Positions 15,634 to 24,171 of a DNA stretch of 32,659 nucleotides are shown here, piece by piece; position 1 is the first letter of the stretch; each line of letters starts with the position of its first letter. This DNA comes from an uncultured Collinsella sp. GTDB lineage: Bacteria; Actinomycetota; Coriobacteriia; Coriobacteriales; Coriobacteriaceae. The translations under genes and the position numbers were made by a program. Below the pieces are notes generated by a model. The model searched no databases. It worked only from the letters and a program-made list of their open reading frames with translations, and was not told where the DNA came from. Location: positions 1 through 32,659 of the forward strand of contig CALLNU010000027.1 in assembly GCA_938005465.1 (NCBI GenBank). The letters are read 5' to 3'.

Positions 15634-17217
15634 ATGGGAAAGAAACTCGATAAGAAGGCCCAGGCCGCCGTGGCAAAGGCTGCCAAGGACGTCAAGGCCG
15701 CTAAAGTCGACAAGGCCGTCAAAAAGTTCCGCAAACTCGAGGGCAAGCTGTGGACTCGCGAGTACCTGCTCAAGATTGCCGAGTTCGATGGAGCGACGAT
15801 TGCTCCTGCCAACGGTGCTGCCGCCCGTGCCGACGCCATGGGCACGCTTGCCGGCGAGCATCACAAGCTACTGACCAGCGAGAAGTCCGTTGAGCTCGTA
15901 CGCTCGTTAGCGCGCGAGACGGTTGCAGGCGGATACGTAGACGACCCGCAGCTGCTCGACGAGATCCGCGTGCTCGGCCGCGACCAGCGCGAGGCAAGCG
16001 TTATTCCTACCGAGGAGGCCGAGGCCTGGACCAGGCTCACCTGCGAGGCCGACGCCGTGTGGCACAAGGCCAAGACGGCCAACGACTGGGAGAGCTTTGA
16101 GCCCTATGTGGACAAGATTGTGGGCCAGCTCAAGCATCAGGCCGAGCTTATGGACCCCAAGCGCGACCCATACGACGTTTGGCTCGACCAGTACGAGCGC
16201 GGTCTTTCCGCCAAGAGCTTCGATGCGTTTTGTGACGAGGTCAAGGCGACGGTCGTGCCACTCGTGCACGCCATCGGCGAGCGCGGCCAGCAGCCCGATG
16301 CCGACTTTTTGCACGCCCGCGTGCCCGAGGCCGCCCAGCGCGCTATGAGCTTCGACCTGATGAAGCTCGTCGGCCTGAACCTGGACGACACCACGCTTGC
16401 CTTTACCGAGCACCCGTTTAGCGAGGGCTTTGCCGTGGGTGACGCGCGCATCGCGACACACATCTACGAGGACGATTGCATCTCCAACGTCTACAGCATC
16501 ATCCACGAGGCGGGGCACACCATGTACGAGCTGGGCGTCAATCCCGCCTATGCGCGCACCTGTCTGGAGGGCGGCACCTCCATGGGCATCCACGAAAGCC
16601 AGAGCCGCTTCTTTGAGAACACCGTGGGCCGCAGCCGTGCCTTTATGGGACCGCTGCTCGAGGTGCTGCGCCGCCACGCACCCGAGGTCTACGGCGACGT
16701 CGACGAGGACACGCTCTACCACGCCGTGAACATCGCGCAGCCTTCGCTGATCCGCACCGAGGCCGACGAGCTCACCTATCCGCTGCACGTTATGGTGCGC
16801 TACGAGATCGAGCGCATGCTGTTTGCCGGCGAGGCCACAGCCAAGGATATCCCCGCGCTTTGGAATCGCTTCATGGATGAGTACCTGGGCATTCCCGTTC
16901 CCGACGACACGCACGGCTGCCTACAGGATACGCACTGGAGCGGCGGCTCGTTTGGCTACTTCCCCACGTATGCGCTGGGCAGTGCCTACGATGCCATGTT
17001 TGTGCCGGCCATGTGCCGCGACGGTGTCGACCTTAACGGCGCCTGCGCGAGCGGCGACCTGACACCTGTCCGCGCCTGGCTGGGCGAGCACATTTGGCAG
17101 TGGGGCCGCGCCAAGGACGCGCCGGAGCTCATCAAGGGCGCGTGCGGCATGGCGTTCGATGCCCGCTACTACTGCAGCTACCTGCAGGACAAGTTCACCA
17201 CGCTCTACGAGCTGTAA
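15634..17217 (+). CDS. Carboxypeptidase, peptidase family M32
   Basis: This zinc metallocarboxypeptidase of the Taq type is expected to trim C-terminal residues from peptides in the cytoplasm. The 527-residue chain has the family core: 'HPFSEGF', 'DARIATHIYEDD', zinc motif HEAGH (291-295) and 'GIHESQSRFFEN', whose Glu321 is the third zinc ligand. 'PALWNRFMDEYLGIPVPDD' and 'QDTHWSGGSFGYFPTYALG' are typical of the C-terminal half. The first 35 residues are unusual, rich in Lys and Ala ('KKAQAAVAKAAKDVKAAK') before similarity begins. AAGGA upstream supports the ATG at 15634. It is transcribed divergently from pheST and ends at its own terminator. Confidence 0.95.
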   Translation: MGKKLDKKAQAAVAKAAKDVKAAKVDKAVKKFRKLEGKLWTREYLLKIAEFDGATIAPANGAAARADAMGTLAGEHHKLLTSEKSVELVRSLARETVAGGYVDDPQLLDEIRVLGRDQREASVIPTEEAEAWTRLTCEADAVWHKAKTANDWESFEPYVDKIVGQLKHQAELMDPKRDPYDVWLDQYERGLSAKSFDAFCDEVKATVVPLVHAIGERGQQPDADFLHARVPEAAQRAMSFDLMKLVGLNLDDTTLAFTEHPFSEGFAVGDARIATHIYEDDCISNVYSIIHEAGHTMYELGVNPAYARTCLEGGTSMGIHESQSRFFENTVGRSRAFMGPLLEVLRRHAPEVYGDVDEDTLYHAVNIAQPSLIRTEADELTYPLHVMVRYEIERMLFAGEATAKDIPALWNRFMDEYLGIPVPDDTHGCLQDTHWSGGSFGYFPTYALGSAYDAMFVPAMCRDGVDLNGACASGDLTPVRAWLGEHIWQWGRAKDAPELIKGACGMAFDARYYCSYLQDKFTTLYEL

Positions 17218-17239
17218 GGCATAACCGACACGCCAACGC

Positions 17240-17283
17240 AAAGGGGACGCCGCGGAACCAATCCGCAGCGCCCCCTTTTTTCA
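17240..17283 (+). terminator. Terminator of the M32 carboxypeptidase gene
   Basis: A 17-position stem (17240-17256 with 17262-17278) with two mismatches is followed by a run of six T. It begins 22 bases after the stop codon. Confidence 0.88.
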
Positions 17284-17344
17284 CCCAATAACTAGGTACC
17301 CAATGACTAGTTCGTTGACGCTAATGTCTTGGCAACGTCAGCGA

Positions 17345-17443
17345 AAACGGCCCCAAGCGAGCAAGGTGACGTGAAATGAAAGGGCGCTGACCTTCTGGTC
17401 GCGCCCTTGAAATTGAACGTCAGATTGCCGCTTGGGGCCGTTT
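17345..17443. repeat. Large multi-stem hairpin element between convergent genes
   Basis: The outer arms AAACGGCCCCAAGCG (17345-17359) and CGCTTGGGGCCGTTT (17429-17443) are perfect over 15 bp. Inside are GACGT/ACGTC, AAGGGCGC/GCGCCCTT and GACC/GGTC with a TTCT loop, so the whole element folds as one interrupted hairpin. It lies between the M32 gene and glmM, which converge, and has no open reading frame. It may be a dispersed palindromic element or a bidirectional transcription block. Confidence 0.6.
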
Positions 17444-17455
17444 GCAGCGTCGAGC

Positions 17456-17485
17456 AGCTACGCGGTTTGGTAAAACCGCGTAGCT
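17456..17485 (-). terminator. Perfect hairpin at the end of glmM
   Basis: A 13-bp perfect stem AGCTACGCGGTTT/AAACCGCGTAGCT with a four-base loop starts inside the glmM stop codon. There is no T tract on the minus strand, so its role as a terminator or 3'-end stabiliser is inferred. Confidence 0.5.
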
Positions 17486-18815
17486 ATAAAGCCTCGAGCG
17501 CGTTGGCGATGCGCTTCATGGCGGCATCGGCGGATGCTTGGTCGGGCGCCTCGGCCAGCACGCGGATAACCGACTCGGTTCCGCTCTTGCGCACGAGCAC
17601 GCGGCCCTCGCCTGCCAGCGCAACCTCGGCCTCGGCGATGGCGTTCTGCACGCCCATATTCTCGAGCGCGGCGTCCTTGTCCGCCACGTGCACGGCCGCC
17701 TGCGCCTGTGGCAGCAGCTTGCACGGAGCCGTGAGCTGCGAGAGCGTCTCGCGCTCGGCACGAATCACTTCCATCACGCGCAGCGAGGTCATAATGCCGT
17801 CGCCCGTGCGCTCGATATCGCCAAAGATCGTATGGCCCGTCTGCTCGCCGCCCAGGCTGTAGCCGCCCTCGCGCATCTTGGCATACACGTGACGGTCGCC
17901 CACGCCGCTGGTCACGGCACTCAGGCCGGCAAGCTCCAACGACTTGATCAGGCCAAAGTTGCTGGCGATCGTCGGCACCACGGTACCGCCCGAGAGACGC
18001 CCGTGCTTGTTCAGGTACACACCACACACGTACAGGATCTGGTCGCCGTCGACCACGCGGCCGCGCTCGTCCACGGCCAGGCAGCGGTCGGCATCGCCAT
18101 CGTAGGCAAAGCCCACATCCAGGCCCTGCTCCACCACGTGGCGCTGCAGGCGCTCAATATGCGTAGAGCCGCAGTCGACATTGATGTTAAAGCCGTCGGG
18201 CGCGGCATTGATCACGCGCACATCGGCGCCCAGTGCGTCGAACACCGGCTTGGCCACCGAGGATGCCGAGCCGTTGGCGCAATCGATGCCGATCTTGACG
18301 CCCTGCAGCGAAAAGTTCGCGCTGGCGATGAGCGAAGCAATGTAGCGGTTGCGGCCCTGCATGTAGTCCACCGTGGCACCGATGTGGTTGCCCGTGGCCA
18401 GCGGCACCTCGCTCTTGCCATCGATGTAGTCCTCGATGAGCTCCAGTACGTCCTCGTCCATCTTAAAGCCGTCGCTGTTGACGAGCTTAATGCCGTTATC
18501 GCAAAACGGGTTGTGGCTCGCGCTGATCATGATGCCGCAATCGAAGCAGCCTTCCACGGTCTGGTGCGCTACGCCTGGCGTGGGGATCACGTGCAGCATA
18601 TAGGCGTCCGCACCGCTCGCGACCAGGCCGCTCACCAGCGCCGCCTCGAACATATAACTCGAGCGACGCGTGTCCTTGCCCACGATGACGCGCGCCTTGC
18701 GCTCGCGGTTGGCGCCGTAATACCAGCCCACAAAACGGCCAATCTTATAAGCGTGCTCTACCGTCAGCCCAACGTTGGCCTCACCGCGAAAGCCGTCGGT
18801 GCCAAAGTACTTCAT
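17484..18815 (-). CDS. glmM: Phosphoglucosamine mutase
   Basis: It interconverts glucosamine-6-phosphate and glucosamine-1-phosphate, feeding UDP-GlcNAc for peptidoglycan. The 443 residues show the four-domain phosphohexomutase layout: 'FGTDGFRG' at the N-terminus, the active-site phosphoserine Ser100 in 'ISASHNP', the metal-binding loop DGDADR (239-244), the sugar loop around 'GEQTGH', and the C-terminal phosphate-binding 'VRKSGTES'. The 'GEQTGH' sugar loop and length fit GlmM rather than phosphomannomutase. AAGGAG six bases upstream sets the ATG at 18815. It follows the DUF4012 gene on the same strand, but a terminator-like hairpin (18827-18861) lies only 20 bases before the start. Confidence 0.95.
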   Translation of the reverse strand: MKYFGTDGFRGEANVGLTVEHAYKIGRFVGWYYGANRERKARVIVGKDTRRSSYMFEAALVSGLVASGADAYMLHVIPTPGVAHQTVEGCFDCGIMISASHNPFCDNGIKLVNSDGFKMDEDVLELIEDYIDGKSEVPLATGNHIGATVDYMQGRNRYIASLIASANFSLQGVKIGIDCANGSASSVAKPVFDALGADVRVINAAPDGFNINVDCGSTHIERLQRHVVEQGLDVGFAYDGDADRCLAVDERGRVVDGDQILYVCGVYLNKHGRLSGGTVVPTIASNFGLIKSLELAGLSAVTSGVGDRHVYAKMREGGYSLGGEQTGHTIFGDIERTGDGIMTSLRVMEVIRAERETLSQLTAPCKLLPQAQAAVHVADKDAALENMGVQNAIAEAEVALAGEGRVLVRKSGTESVIRVLAEAPDQASADAAMKRIANALEAL

Positions 18816-18826
18816 GCGCTCTCCTT

Positions 18827-18861
18827 ACAAAATAGGGGCGAACAGATTGCCTGTCCGCCCC
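18827..18861 (-). terminator. Terminator or attenuator between the DUF4012 gene and glmM
   Basis: On the minus strand a stem GGGGCG-ACAG/CTGT-CGCCCC (18861-18835, one mismatched pair) is followed by TATTTTG. The Shine-Dalgarno of glmM begins within eight bases of that tail, leaving no room for a separate downstream promoter, so partial read-through is implied. Confidence 0.65.
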
Positions 18862-18898
18862 AAAATGGTACTCGATTATCTGCGCTACCAGAAAAACC

Positions 18899-21211
18899 CT
18901 ACGCCGACGCGCTGTCGCGAGCCGCCTGGCATGTAGGAGTCTGACGCAGCGTAAGCGGCTTGTCCCCCGCCTCGGCCGACGTGGTCAGCGTATACGTGAT
19001 CGTCGTCGTCTCGCCAGCATGCAGGTCAACGGTGCCCGAATAGAAGGGGATTCCATGCCACGTAGCGGCGCCAAGACCAAACTGTGTGCCCTCAACCGTA
19101 AGGTCACTGATGTTGCCGCCCGTCGGGGCAAACAACGAGACATTCAGGCGTTCGTCGTCACGCGCGGCATCGGGTGCGCTCGCCGCAACGTAGTCGGGCA
19201 GCTTGCCTGCCTCCTCCTGCGTCATGATGTTCGTCAGAGTAACGGTGATGCGATACGAGCACGTGCCGTCGCCGTTCTTGATGCCCTGGCCGATCTGCGT
19301 GTCGGCGTTCAGATACCAGTCGAGCTTGGAGAAGCTCAGGTTGTTAAAGTAAACGCCGGCAACGGGATCGGCACTCGGATCATCCGGATCGGGCAGCGAA
19401 GCGTCAATGCCCGTCTCTTTGATGGCATTCTGCTCATCATCGTTTCTCATCCAAGCAATCAGACGGCCCTCTTCGGCACCGCGCTCGAATGCACCGACAA
19501 ACTTTGTAACGTCGACGTCACCGATGCCACCGAGAATCTTGTCGAAGGCGGCGCTGGCAACAGCCGCAAAGATGCCGTCCGATTCCTCGACCGGATAGTT
19601 CCAATACACATCGTGCATGAGAACCTTCGCCGCGTTGGTACCGTCGACGACCGTACCATCAGGCAGCGAGACATTACCGACAAGGCCCAGCAGGTACTGC
19701 AAGAACACCGGATCGATGCCGACGACGCCATCAACGTCCTGCCCATACTGGGACTTCCACAGCGCGGCGACACGCTGCGAGTTGCGGGGCCAATCAGGCG
19801 AATAGGTATTGCCCGAGTTGTACAGGTTGCTGTGGTTGCCGAACAGCGCCTCATCCTCTTCGTCGACGCTCTCGACTGCCTCATCCTCGCTGAGTCCAAT
19901 GCGGGGAACAAACTCGCCAATCGACATCTGGCCGTCGGTGACCGAAATCAGGCCCTGCGAACCGCCAAAGCCGCCGCAGGCACGAATCTCGACGTTGTTC
20001 ATGGCGTACACAAGGTAGTTGCACGTCTGGCCGTTGGCGCCGAGCATCTGGGGAAGGACGGGGGCGACCTTCTCCGCCGCGTCAACCGCGCCGTTGAGGG
20101 TGGCAAAGCCGTCCTTGGCCTTATCGACCAGCTCAGTCACCTGGGAAATATGAGTATCGCCAATGCCCTGGATCTTCTCGTTGGCGCTCTTGAACACCTT
20201 CGAGCTGCTGGAAAGCGAATCGGCGACCGCCTGCAGCGCGGATACGTTAATCATACCGTCCTGGAACAGCTTGCCGGGCGTGGCCTGCGAAAGGTTATCG
20301 GCCATGGGAACCAGCGCGTTGCTCGAGACATCGGACAGGGCATCAATCATGGTGCGGGCTGCGTTGATGTCACTGCCATACACCGGGATAAACGAAGCCG
20401 CCGTCCACAGCGGGCTCGAAGTCTCCGCCTTCATGCTGTCGCAGAGCTCATCGATCTTCTTCGCGTCGTCAGGCAGCGTCGAAAAATCGCCCGACGTGAC
20501 CTTGTCCTTAAGGCCACCGACAATCTCGACAGCCTCCTTCGCTTCGCTCTTTACGGTCTTTGCCGAGTTAAGCAGCATAAAGCCGCTTGCGCCAAGCGCA
20601 ACGAGAAGCACCACGACCACAGCGGCAATAATGGCGCCAGTGTGACGCTTTTTGCGCTCGCCCTTGCGATGGCGATGACGGACCAGACCGCCAGAGGTCG
20701 AACTCGACGAAGCGTCGCTACCGTAGTTCAAGCCAAAATCGTAATAATCTTCCTTGGAACCCGAGCCCGCAAACTCGGTACCGCTATCATCCAGGCGGGC
20801 GAACGTGCCAGTCTCGGAGGCGCCGGTGTAAATCGTGCCAAGGTTACCTGTAAGCCCCGCGCCACCGGAAGAGGGAGTATTGTTGGCGGCCTTGCCGGCA
20901 TTAACGTTGCCGGCGCCATTCGCGGCGTTGGCAGCACCCGCGTTGTTCGCGGGTACCGAAGGAGCCCCGCTCGGCTGCGACGTGGAGGTTGCACCGTCCG
21001 CAAAGACATTTCCTCTTGCACGGCCGGTCTTTTTTGCCTTTTGAGACTGCTCGTACAGAGCGGTAAACATCGCCGTCTCGCCCGGGGACACGCGCTTACC
21101 GGAACCGCCCTGTCCAGCGCCGCCCGGCGTGCCGGCCTTACCAGCCCCGTTCGGACGCGGCGGAACTGCAGGACGGCCGCTATCGCTGCCCTTAAAGTGA
21201 TTACCAGCCAT
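18899..21211 (-). CDS. DUF4012 domain-containing membrane-anchored protein
   Basis: The 770-residue protein has three parts. Residues 1-190 are a low-complexity Gly/Ala/Asn/Ser-rich cytoplasmic region ending in a very basic stretch ('RHRHRKGERKKRH'). One membrane helix follows (192-214, 'GAIIAAVVVVLLVALGASGF'). The rest is extracellular and matches DUF4012: 'NNVEIRACGGFGGSQGLISVTDGQM', in overlapping parts, is the family hallmark, and the tail 'LTLRQTPTC' is typical. DUF4012 proteins are common in Actinobacteria, often near surface polysaccharide genes, but their function is not known. The ATG at 21211 follows AGGA; a longer frame would start at a TTG (21238) without a ribosome site. It is upstream of glmM on the same strand. 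Confidence 0.88.
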   Translation of the reverse strand: MAGNHFKGSDSGRPAVPPRPNGAGKAGTPGGAGQGGSGKRVSPGETAMFTALYEQSQKAKKTGRARGNVFADGATSTSQPSGAPSVPANNAGAANAANGAGNVNAGKAANNTPSSGGAGLTGNLGTIYTGASETGTFARLDDSGTEFAGSGSKEDYYDFGLNYGSDASSSSTSGGLVRHRHRKGERKKRHTGAIIAAVVVVLLVALGASGFMLLNSAKTVKSEAKEAVEIVGGLKDKVTSGDFSTLPDDAKKIDELCDSMKAETSSPLWTAASFIPVYGSDINAARTMIDALSDVSSNALVPMADNLSQATPGKLFQDGMINVSALQAVADSLSSSSKVFKSANEKIQGIGDTHISQVTELVDKAKDGFATLNGAVDAAEKVAPVLPQMLGANGQTCNYLVYAMNNVEIRACGGFGGSQGLISVTDGQMSIGEFVPRIGLSEDEAVESVDEEDEALFGNHSNLYNSGNTYSPDWPRNSQRVAALWKSQYGQDVDGVVGIDPVFLQYLLGLVGNVSLPDGTVVDGTNAAKVLMHDVYWNYPVEESDGIFAAVASAAFDKILGGIGDVDVTKFVGAFERGAEEGRLIAWMRNDDEQNAIKETGIDASLPDPDDPSADPVAGVYFNNLSFSKLDWYLNADTQIGQGIKNGDGTCSYRITVTLTNIMTQEEAGKLPDYVAASAPDAARDDERLNVSLFAPTGGNISDLTVEGTQFGLGAATWHGIPFYSGTVDLHAGETTTITYTLTTSAEAGDKPLTLRQTPTCQAARDSASA

Positions 21212-21360
21212 AAAGAAATCCTCGCAATTGAGTCGCAATGAAAAAGTCCATAACGTTGCTAGTTTATGGCATTTTGAGCATCGACAGCTAAACTCCAGAC
21301 ACGGACATCAATTGGCGAAAATGCGGCACAACACCTTTTCTGTCTTGGCGGCGGCGTCAA

Positions 21361-22383
21361 CTACACCGTAAGGAACATCATCACGATGATCATGGCAAAG
21401 CCGATAAGGTCGGTCGGCAAAAACACCGTGCCCAGCATAACGGCGCTGGTGATGGTCGCCGAAACCGGCTCCACAGTTCCGATGAGGCTCGCACGCACCG
21501 AGCCGATGTCCTTAACGCCCTGCATATAGAGCATGTAAGCAAAAAACGAGCCGATAACCACGAACACCGCGAGCGCCTCGATACCGGCGGCATCGAGCGC
21601 CGGCATATGCGCCCAGGGCTGCACGAAGACACATGAGACCACGCCCGCCGTGAGCATTGCCGAGCCCGTAACGATGGGGCTACCGTATTCGGGCAGGATC
21701 TTGGCGGGAATCACCGCCATACACGCGGCGCTGACCGCGCACATAAGACCTGCTGCCAGGCCAAGCGGCGAGATATTCAGGCTGGTGGGGTCGCCGCCGG
21801 TGGCAATTAAAAAGGTTCCACCCAGAGCCAGGCCAATGCCGATGACTTCGCGAGTACGCGGCATGCGGCGATCGGTCACGCAGGCGTAGCCCATGATGAT
21901 AACGAGCTGCAGGCACTGGAGCACCGTCGCGGTTCCGGCGTTCGTCAGGCGCACGGCCGAAAGATAGCAAAACTGGTTGAACAGCAGGCCAAAGGCGGTA
22001 AAGAGCAGCAGCTGCTTGCGATCGGCGGGTGTGGTCCAGAGCTTAACCAGGCGTGCGCGGTCGCGCGTGACAACCACAGCCATAAAGAGTAGACCGGCGA
22101 GAATCTGACGCACGCTCATAAGCCACAAGGTGTCGACGTGGTAGGTATCGAACAGAAAGCTCGCGCTGGTGCCCGAGAAGCCCCAAAACGAACCGCCCAC
22201 CAGCGTAGCCAAGACGCCCGTGATCATCTTGCGCGACGACGCATCGTTAAGGCGCTCGCGCCATGCGCGACGGGTGTCACGGCTGAGCTCGTCGGTGCCC
22301 TCGGGCACATCAATGTTCGATATATCGGTCATCGGCACCGAAGCCCCTGCGCCTTCGACCTGCTCGACACACTCTTTGCTCAT
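21361..22383 (-). CDS. EamA/DMT family transporter
   Basis: The 340-residue inner-membrane protein belongs to the drug/metabolite transporter superfamily. It has two EamA repeats, the first from about residue 55 ('VGGSFWGFSGTSASFLF') and the second from about residue 200, giving roughly ten membrane helices. The repeat signature 'NAGTATVLQCLQLVIIMGY' and, near the end, 'GSVRASLIGTVEPVSATITS' are typical. A ~50-residue soluble N-terminal segment precedes the first helix. I chose the ATG at 22383, five bases after a GGGGGAG ribosome site; upstream in-frame residues to 22521 are not supported. The substrate (amino acid, metabolite or drug) is unknown. It lies upstream of the DUF4012 gene, with a 149-base gap. 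Confidence 0.9.
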   Translation of the reverse strand: MSKECVEQVEGAGASVPMTDISNIDVPEGTDELSRDTRRAWRERLNDASSRKMITGVLATLVGGSFWGFSGTSASFLFDTYHVDTLWLMSVRQILAGLLFMAVVVTRDRARLVKLWTTPADRKQLLLFTAFGLLFNQFCYLSAVRLTNAGTATVLQCLQLVIIMGYACVTDRRMPRTREVIGIGLALGGTFLIATGGDPTSLNISPLGLAAGLMCAVSAACMAVIPAKILPEYGSPIVTGSAMLTAGVVSCVFVQPWAHMPALDAAGIEALAVFVVIGSFFAYMLYMQGVKDIGSVRASLIGTVEPVSATITSAVMLGTVFLPTDLIGFAMIIVMMFLTV

Positions 22384-22614
22384 TCCACTCCCCCGAAACA
22401 GTCTGGAAGCAATTCGGCTTACCTTACCACGGCGAAGGCACCAGCTGGAGGCTTGTCCGCTTATCGGTAGGACAATTCCGCAGGTGTCTTTCCATAGCTC
22501 GATACCGCAATGGCCTTGCATTATGCGACAGCCAAATCGCGGCAGCAGGCTCTTTTAAAATGGATATGACGAAGCCCCCGAATTCCACAATGTAAGCGAT
22601 TTTTAAAAATGTTC

Positions 22615-22643
22615 TTGCCACCGAGTTCAGGCTCCGTTATATT
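22615..22643 (+). promoter_or_regulatory. Promoter of tRNA-Val
   Basis: TTGCCA (22615-22620) and TATATT (22638-22643) are separated by 17 bases. The predicted start is about 22650, some 22 bases before the mature tRNA. Confidence 0.75.
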
Positions 22644-22672
22644 ATCCCTTGCGCGCTTGCGCACCCTTGATC

Positions 22673-22747
22673 GGGCGTTTAGCTCAGGGGGAGAGCGCTT
22701 CCCTGACACGGAAGAGGTCAGAAGTTCAAATCTTCTAACGCCCACCA
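22673..22747 (+). tRNA. tRNA-Val (anticodon GAC)
   Basis: The acceptor arms GGGCGTT and AACGCCC pair perfectly. The anticodon stem CTTCC/GGAAG encloses the loop CTGACAC with anticodon GAC, which reads GUC and GUU. The T-loop TTCAAAT is normal and CCA is encoded in the DNA. An accessory gene group begins downstream, but I found no repeat of the tRNA 3' end that would mark an integration site. Confidence 0.97.
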
Positions 22748-22755
22748 AATGTTCG

Positions 22756-22794
22756 CAGCTCAGAGGCTATGCCGTCTGGGCTGTTTTGTTTTAT
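22756..22794 (+). terminator. Terminator of tRNA-Val
   Basis: The stem CAGCTCAGA pairs with TCTGGGCTG (one G-T pair), with an inner GGC/GCC, and is followed by TTTTGTTTTAT. It starts nine bases after the tRNA. The remaining stretch to 23041 shows no further signal I can support. Confidence 0.8.
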
Positions 22795-23041
22795 GTCGCC
22801 AAATCCGCTGGCAGCTCCAACCGCCCAAACAACCACCCCGCCCATGCGCAAAACCGCGTCAGCGACCCAAGCGCCTATCCCGGCTGACCCCGCAGTCAAT
22901 CAAAACCGCCCCAATAGCCACCGAGGCCGAGACCAACGCGTCTCGAACCCATCTGAGCCGCAGCTTCTCGGCAAAACGCCACAACGTCCACACCCTGCGG
23001 TATCCTTGAGCCACTTGCACCTGCAGCACCAAGGAGCCGCC

Positions 23042-23728
23042 ATGCGCACTGAGCTCGATGTCCCCTTTTCGCACAAAGAAGAAGCCAAGGCGCTGGGCGC
23101 CAAATGGGACCGGACCAAGAAGATCTGGTATGTACCCAGCGGCGTCAACCCAGAGCCCTTTGCCGAGTGGCTGCCCGGTGTTGACCGATCCGACCCCTCA
23201 GCGCCGTATATATATCTAGTACTGGGCAAGCGCGAGTGCTGGAAGTGTCACAAAGAGACCTCGGTCGCGGCCTTCGGCATTCCCTATCGAACCGATAACG
23301 ACGAGAGCATCGCCATCGCGCACGCGCCCAACGAAGCTGGGCACATTGCCATCGACACGGCCAACGCCAACGCACTCGCCATCGTGCCCGCTCTTGGCTG
23401 CGTGCCGGGCGAGATCCGCGACTACCTTCATAAGCGCTGCGGCTACAAGCCCGTAGGCGCGCGAGCCTCCAAAGCCCCGTCGCTCGGCAACACGTGCACC
23501 AGTTGCGACGCGCTGCAAGGCAGTCGCTATCTGTTCGAGGAGCCCTCGTCCCCGTTTGCCCTCACTGCCATCAACAAGCTGCCGGCACTGGAGTTTATAC
23601 GCGTCGAAGTTGCCGGCGTCTTTGGCGTCCCGGCCACGCGCACCGACTTTGACCAGGCACTCTTTACCTGGGCACGCGACCATCACGCCGAGTTCCACAG
23701 GCAACTCGGTGAGGGGATTTATTTGTAG
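23042..23728 (+). CDS. DUF5710 domain protein with a split Cys4 zinc site
   Basis: The 228-residue protein starts with a DUF5710 domain (residues 4-45), recognised by 'LDVPFSHKEEAKALGAKWD' and 'IWYVPSG'. This short domain is often found at the ends of primases, topoisomerase-like and phage or plasmid proteins, where it is thought to touch nucleic acid. CWKC (66-69) and CTSC (152-155) could together bind zinc. AAGGAG six bases before the ATG at 23042 fixes the start, although the frame is open back to 22769. The middle, with 'VPALGCVPGEIRDYLHKRCGYKP', resembles no family I can name. It is the first gene after tRNA-Val. The cellular role is unknown. Confidence 0.8.
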   Translation: MRTELDVPFSHKEEAKALGAKWDRTKKIWYVPSGVNPEPFAEWLPGVDRSDPSAPYIYLVLGKRECWKCHKETSVAAFGIPYRTDNDESIAIAHAPNEAGHIAIDTANANALAIVPALGCVPGEIRDYLHKRCGYKPVGARASKAPSLGNTCTSCDALQGSRYLFEEPSSPFALTAINKLPALEFIRVEVAGVFGVPATRTDFDQALFTWARDHHAEFHRQLGEGIYL

Positions 23729-23765
23729 AGGCAAAAGACACTCACAGCCAACTCCTCCGCATCAC

Positions 23766-24050
23766 CTATCCCTCGTCGCCGGCGTCGTACACGATATCGA
23801 GGCCACAAACAGGGCATTTCTCCGGATACACCGGCATATGAACGCCCGTACGTTTCCTCACTTCGTCGCTGAACCTGTCACGTGCATCGATGAACCGAAT
23901 GTCGAGACACGGTATTTGCGAGCCGCAGCAAGGACAGGCGACAGCAAACGACCCGCAATCAACTTCTACGCCCGGAAACATATTGTTGTCGATAAGGGCA
24001 CACGGCAGTTTTCCGTACTTCCCCATCGCAATATCGCCTCGCCAGCTCAT
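23766..24050 (-). CDS. Small zinc-ribbon protein of unknown function
   Basis: The frame gives 94 residues with two CxxC pairs (Cys39/Cys42 in 'CPCC', Cys79/Cys82 in 'CPVC'), about 37 residues apart as in a zinc ribbon. AAGGGG six bases upstream supports the ATG at 24050. It lies 121 bases downstream of the HNH nuclease gene on the same strand, so the two may be co-transcribed. I do not recognise a family. Similar small ribbon proteins accompany nucleases or transcription factors, but no role is assigned. Confidence 0.65.
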   Translation of the reverse strand: MSWRGDIAMGKYGKLPCALIDNNMFPGVEVDCGSFAVACPCCGSQIPCLDIRFIDARDRFSDEVRKRTGVHMPVYPEKCPVCGLDIVYDAGDEG

Positions 24051-24171
24051 ACATGCCCCTTCTCGCTATACAAATCAGGAAGAGCATGCACCGGCGGGCG
24101 GGCGCGAGATTGCATCGCCACGCGATCCGATCAAACAACACGATCGTCAAAGAATGCCAAAGCCAAATACG

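Noticed and set aside
19019..21241. 740-codon open frame antisense to the DUF4012 gene
   Set aside because: Mirror frame; DUF4012 hallmarks and a membrane helix are on the minus strand.
21320..21350. Third copy of the GCGGCAAA inverted-repeat motif
   Set aside because: Only a short ATGCGGCA match; too little to call.
22769..23041. N-terminal extension of the DUF5710 protein
   Set aside because: It overlaps the tRNA terminator, is Pro/Thr/Asn-rich without similarity, and a strong ribosome site precedes the ATG at 23042.
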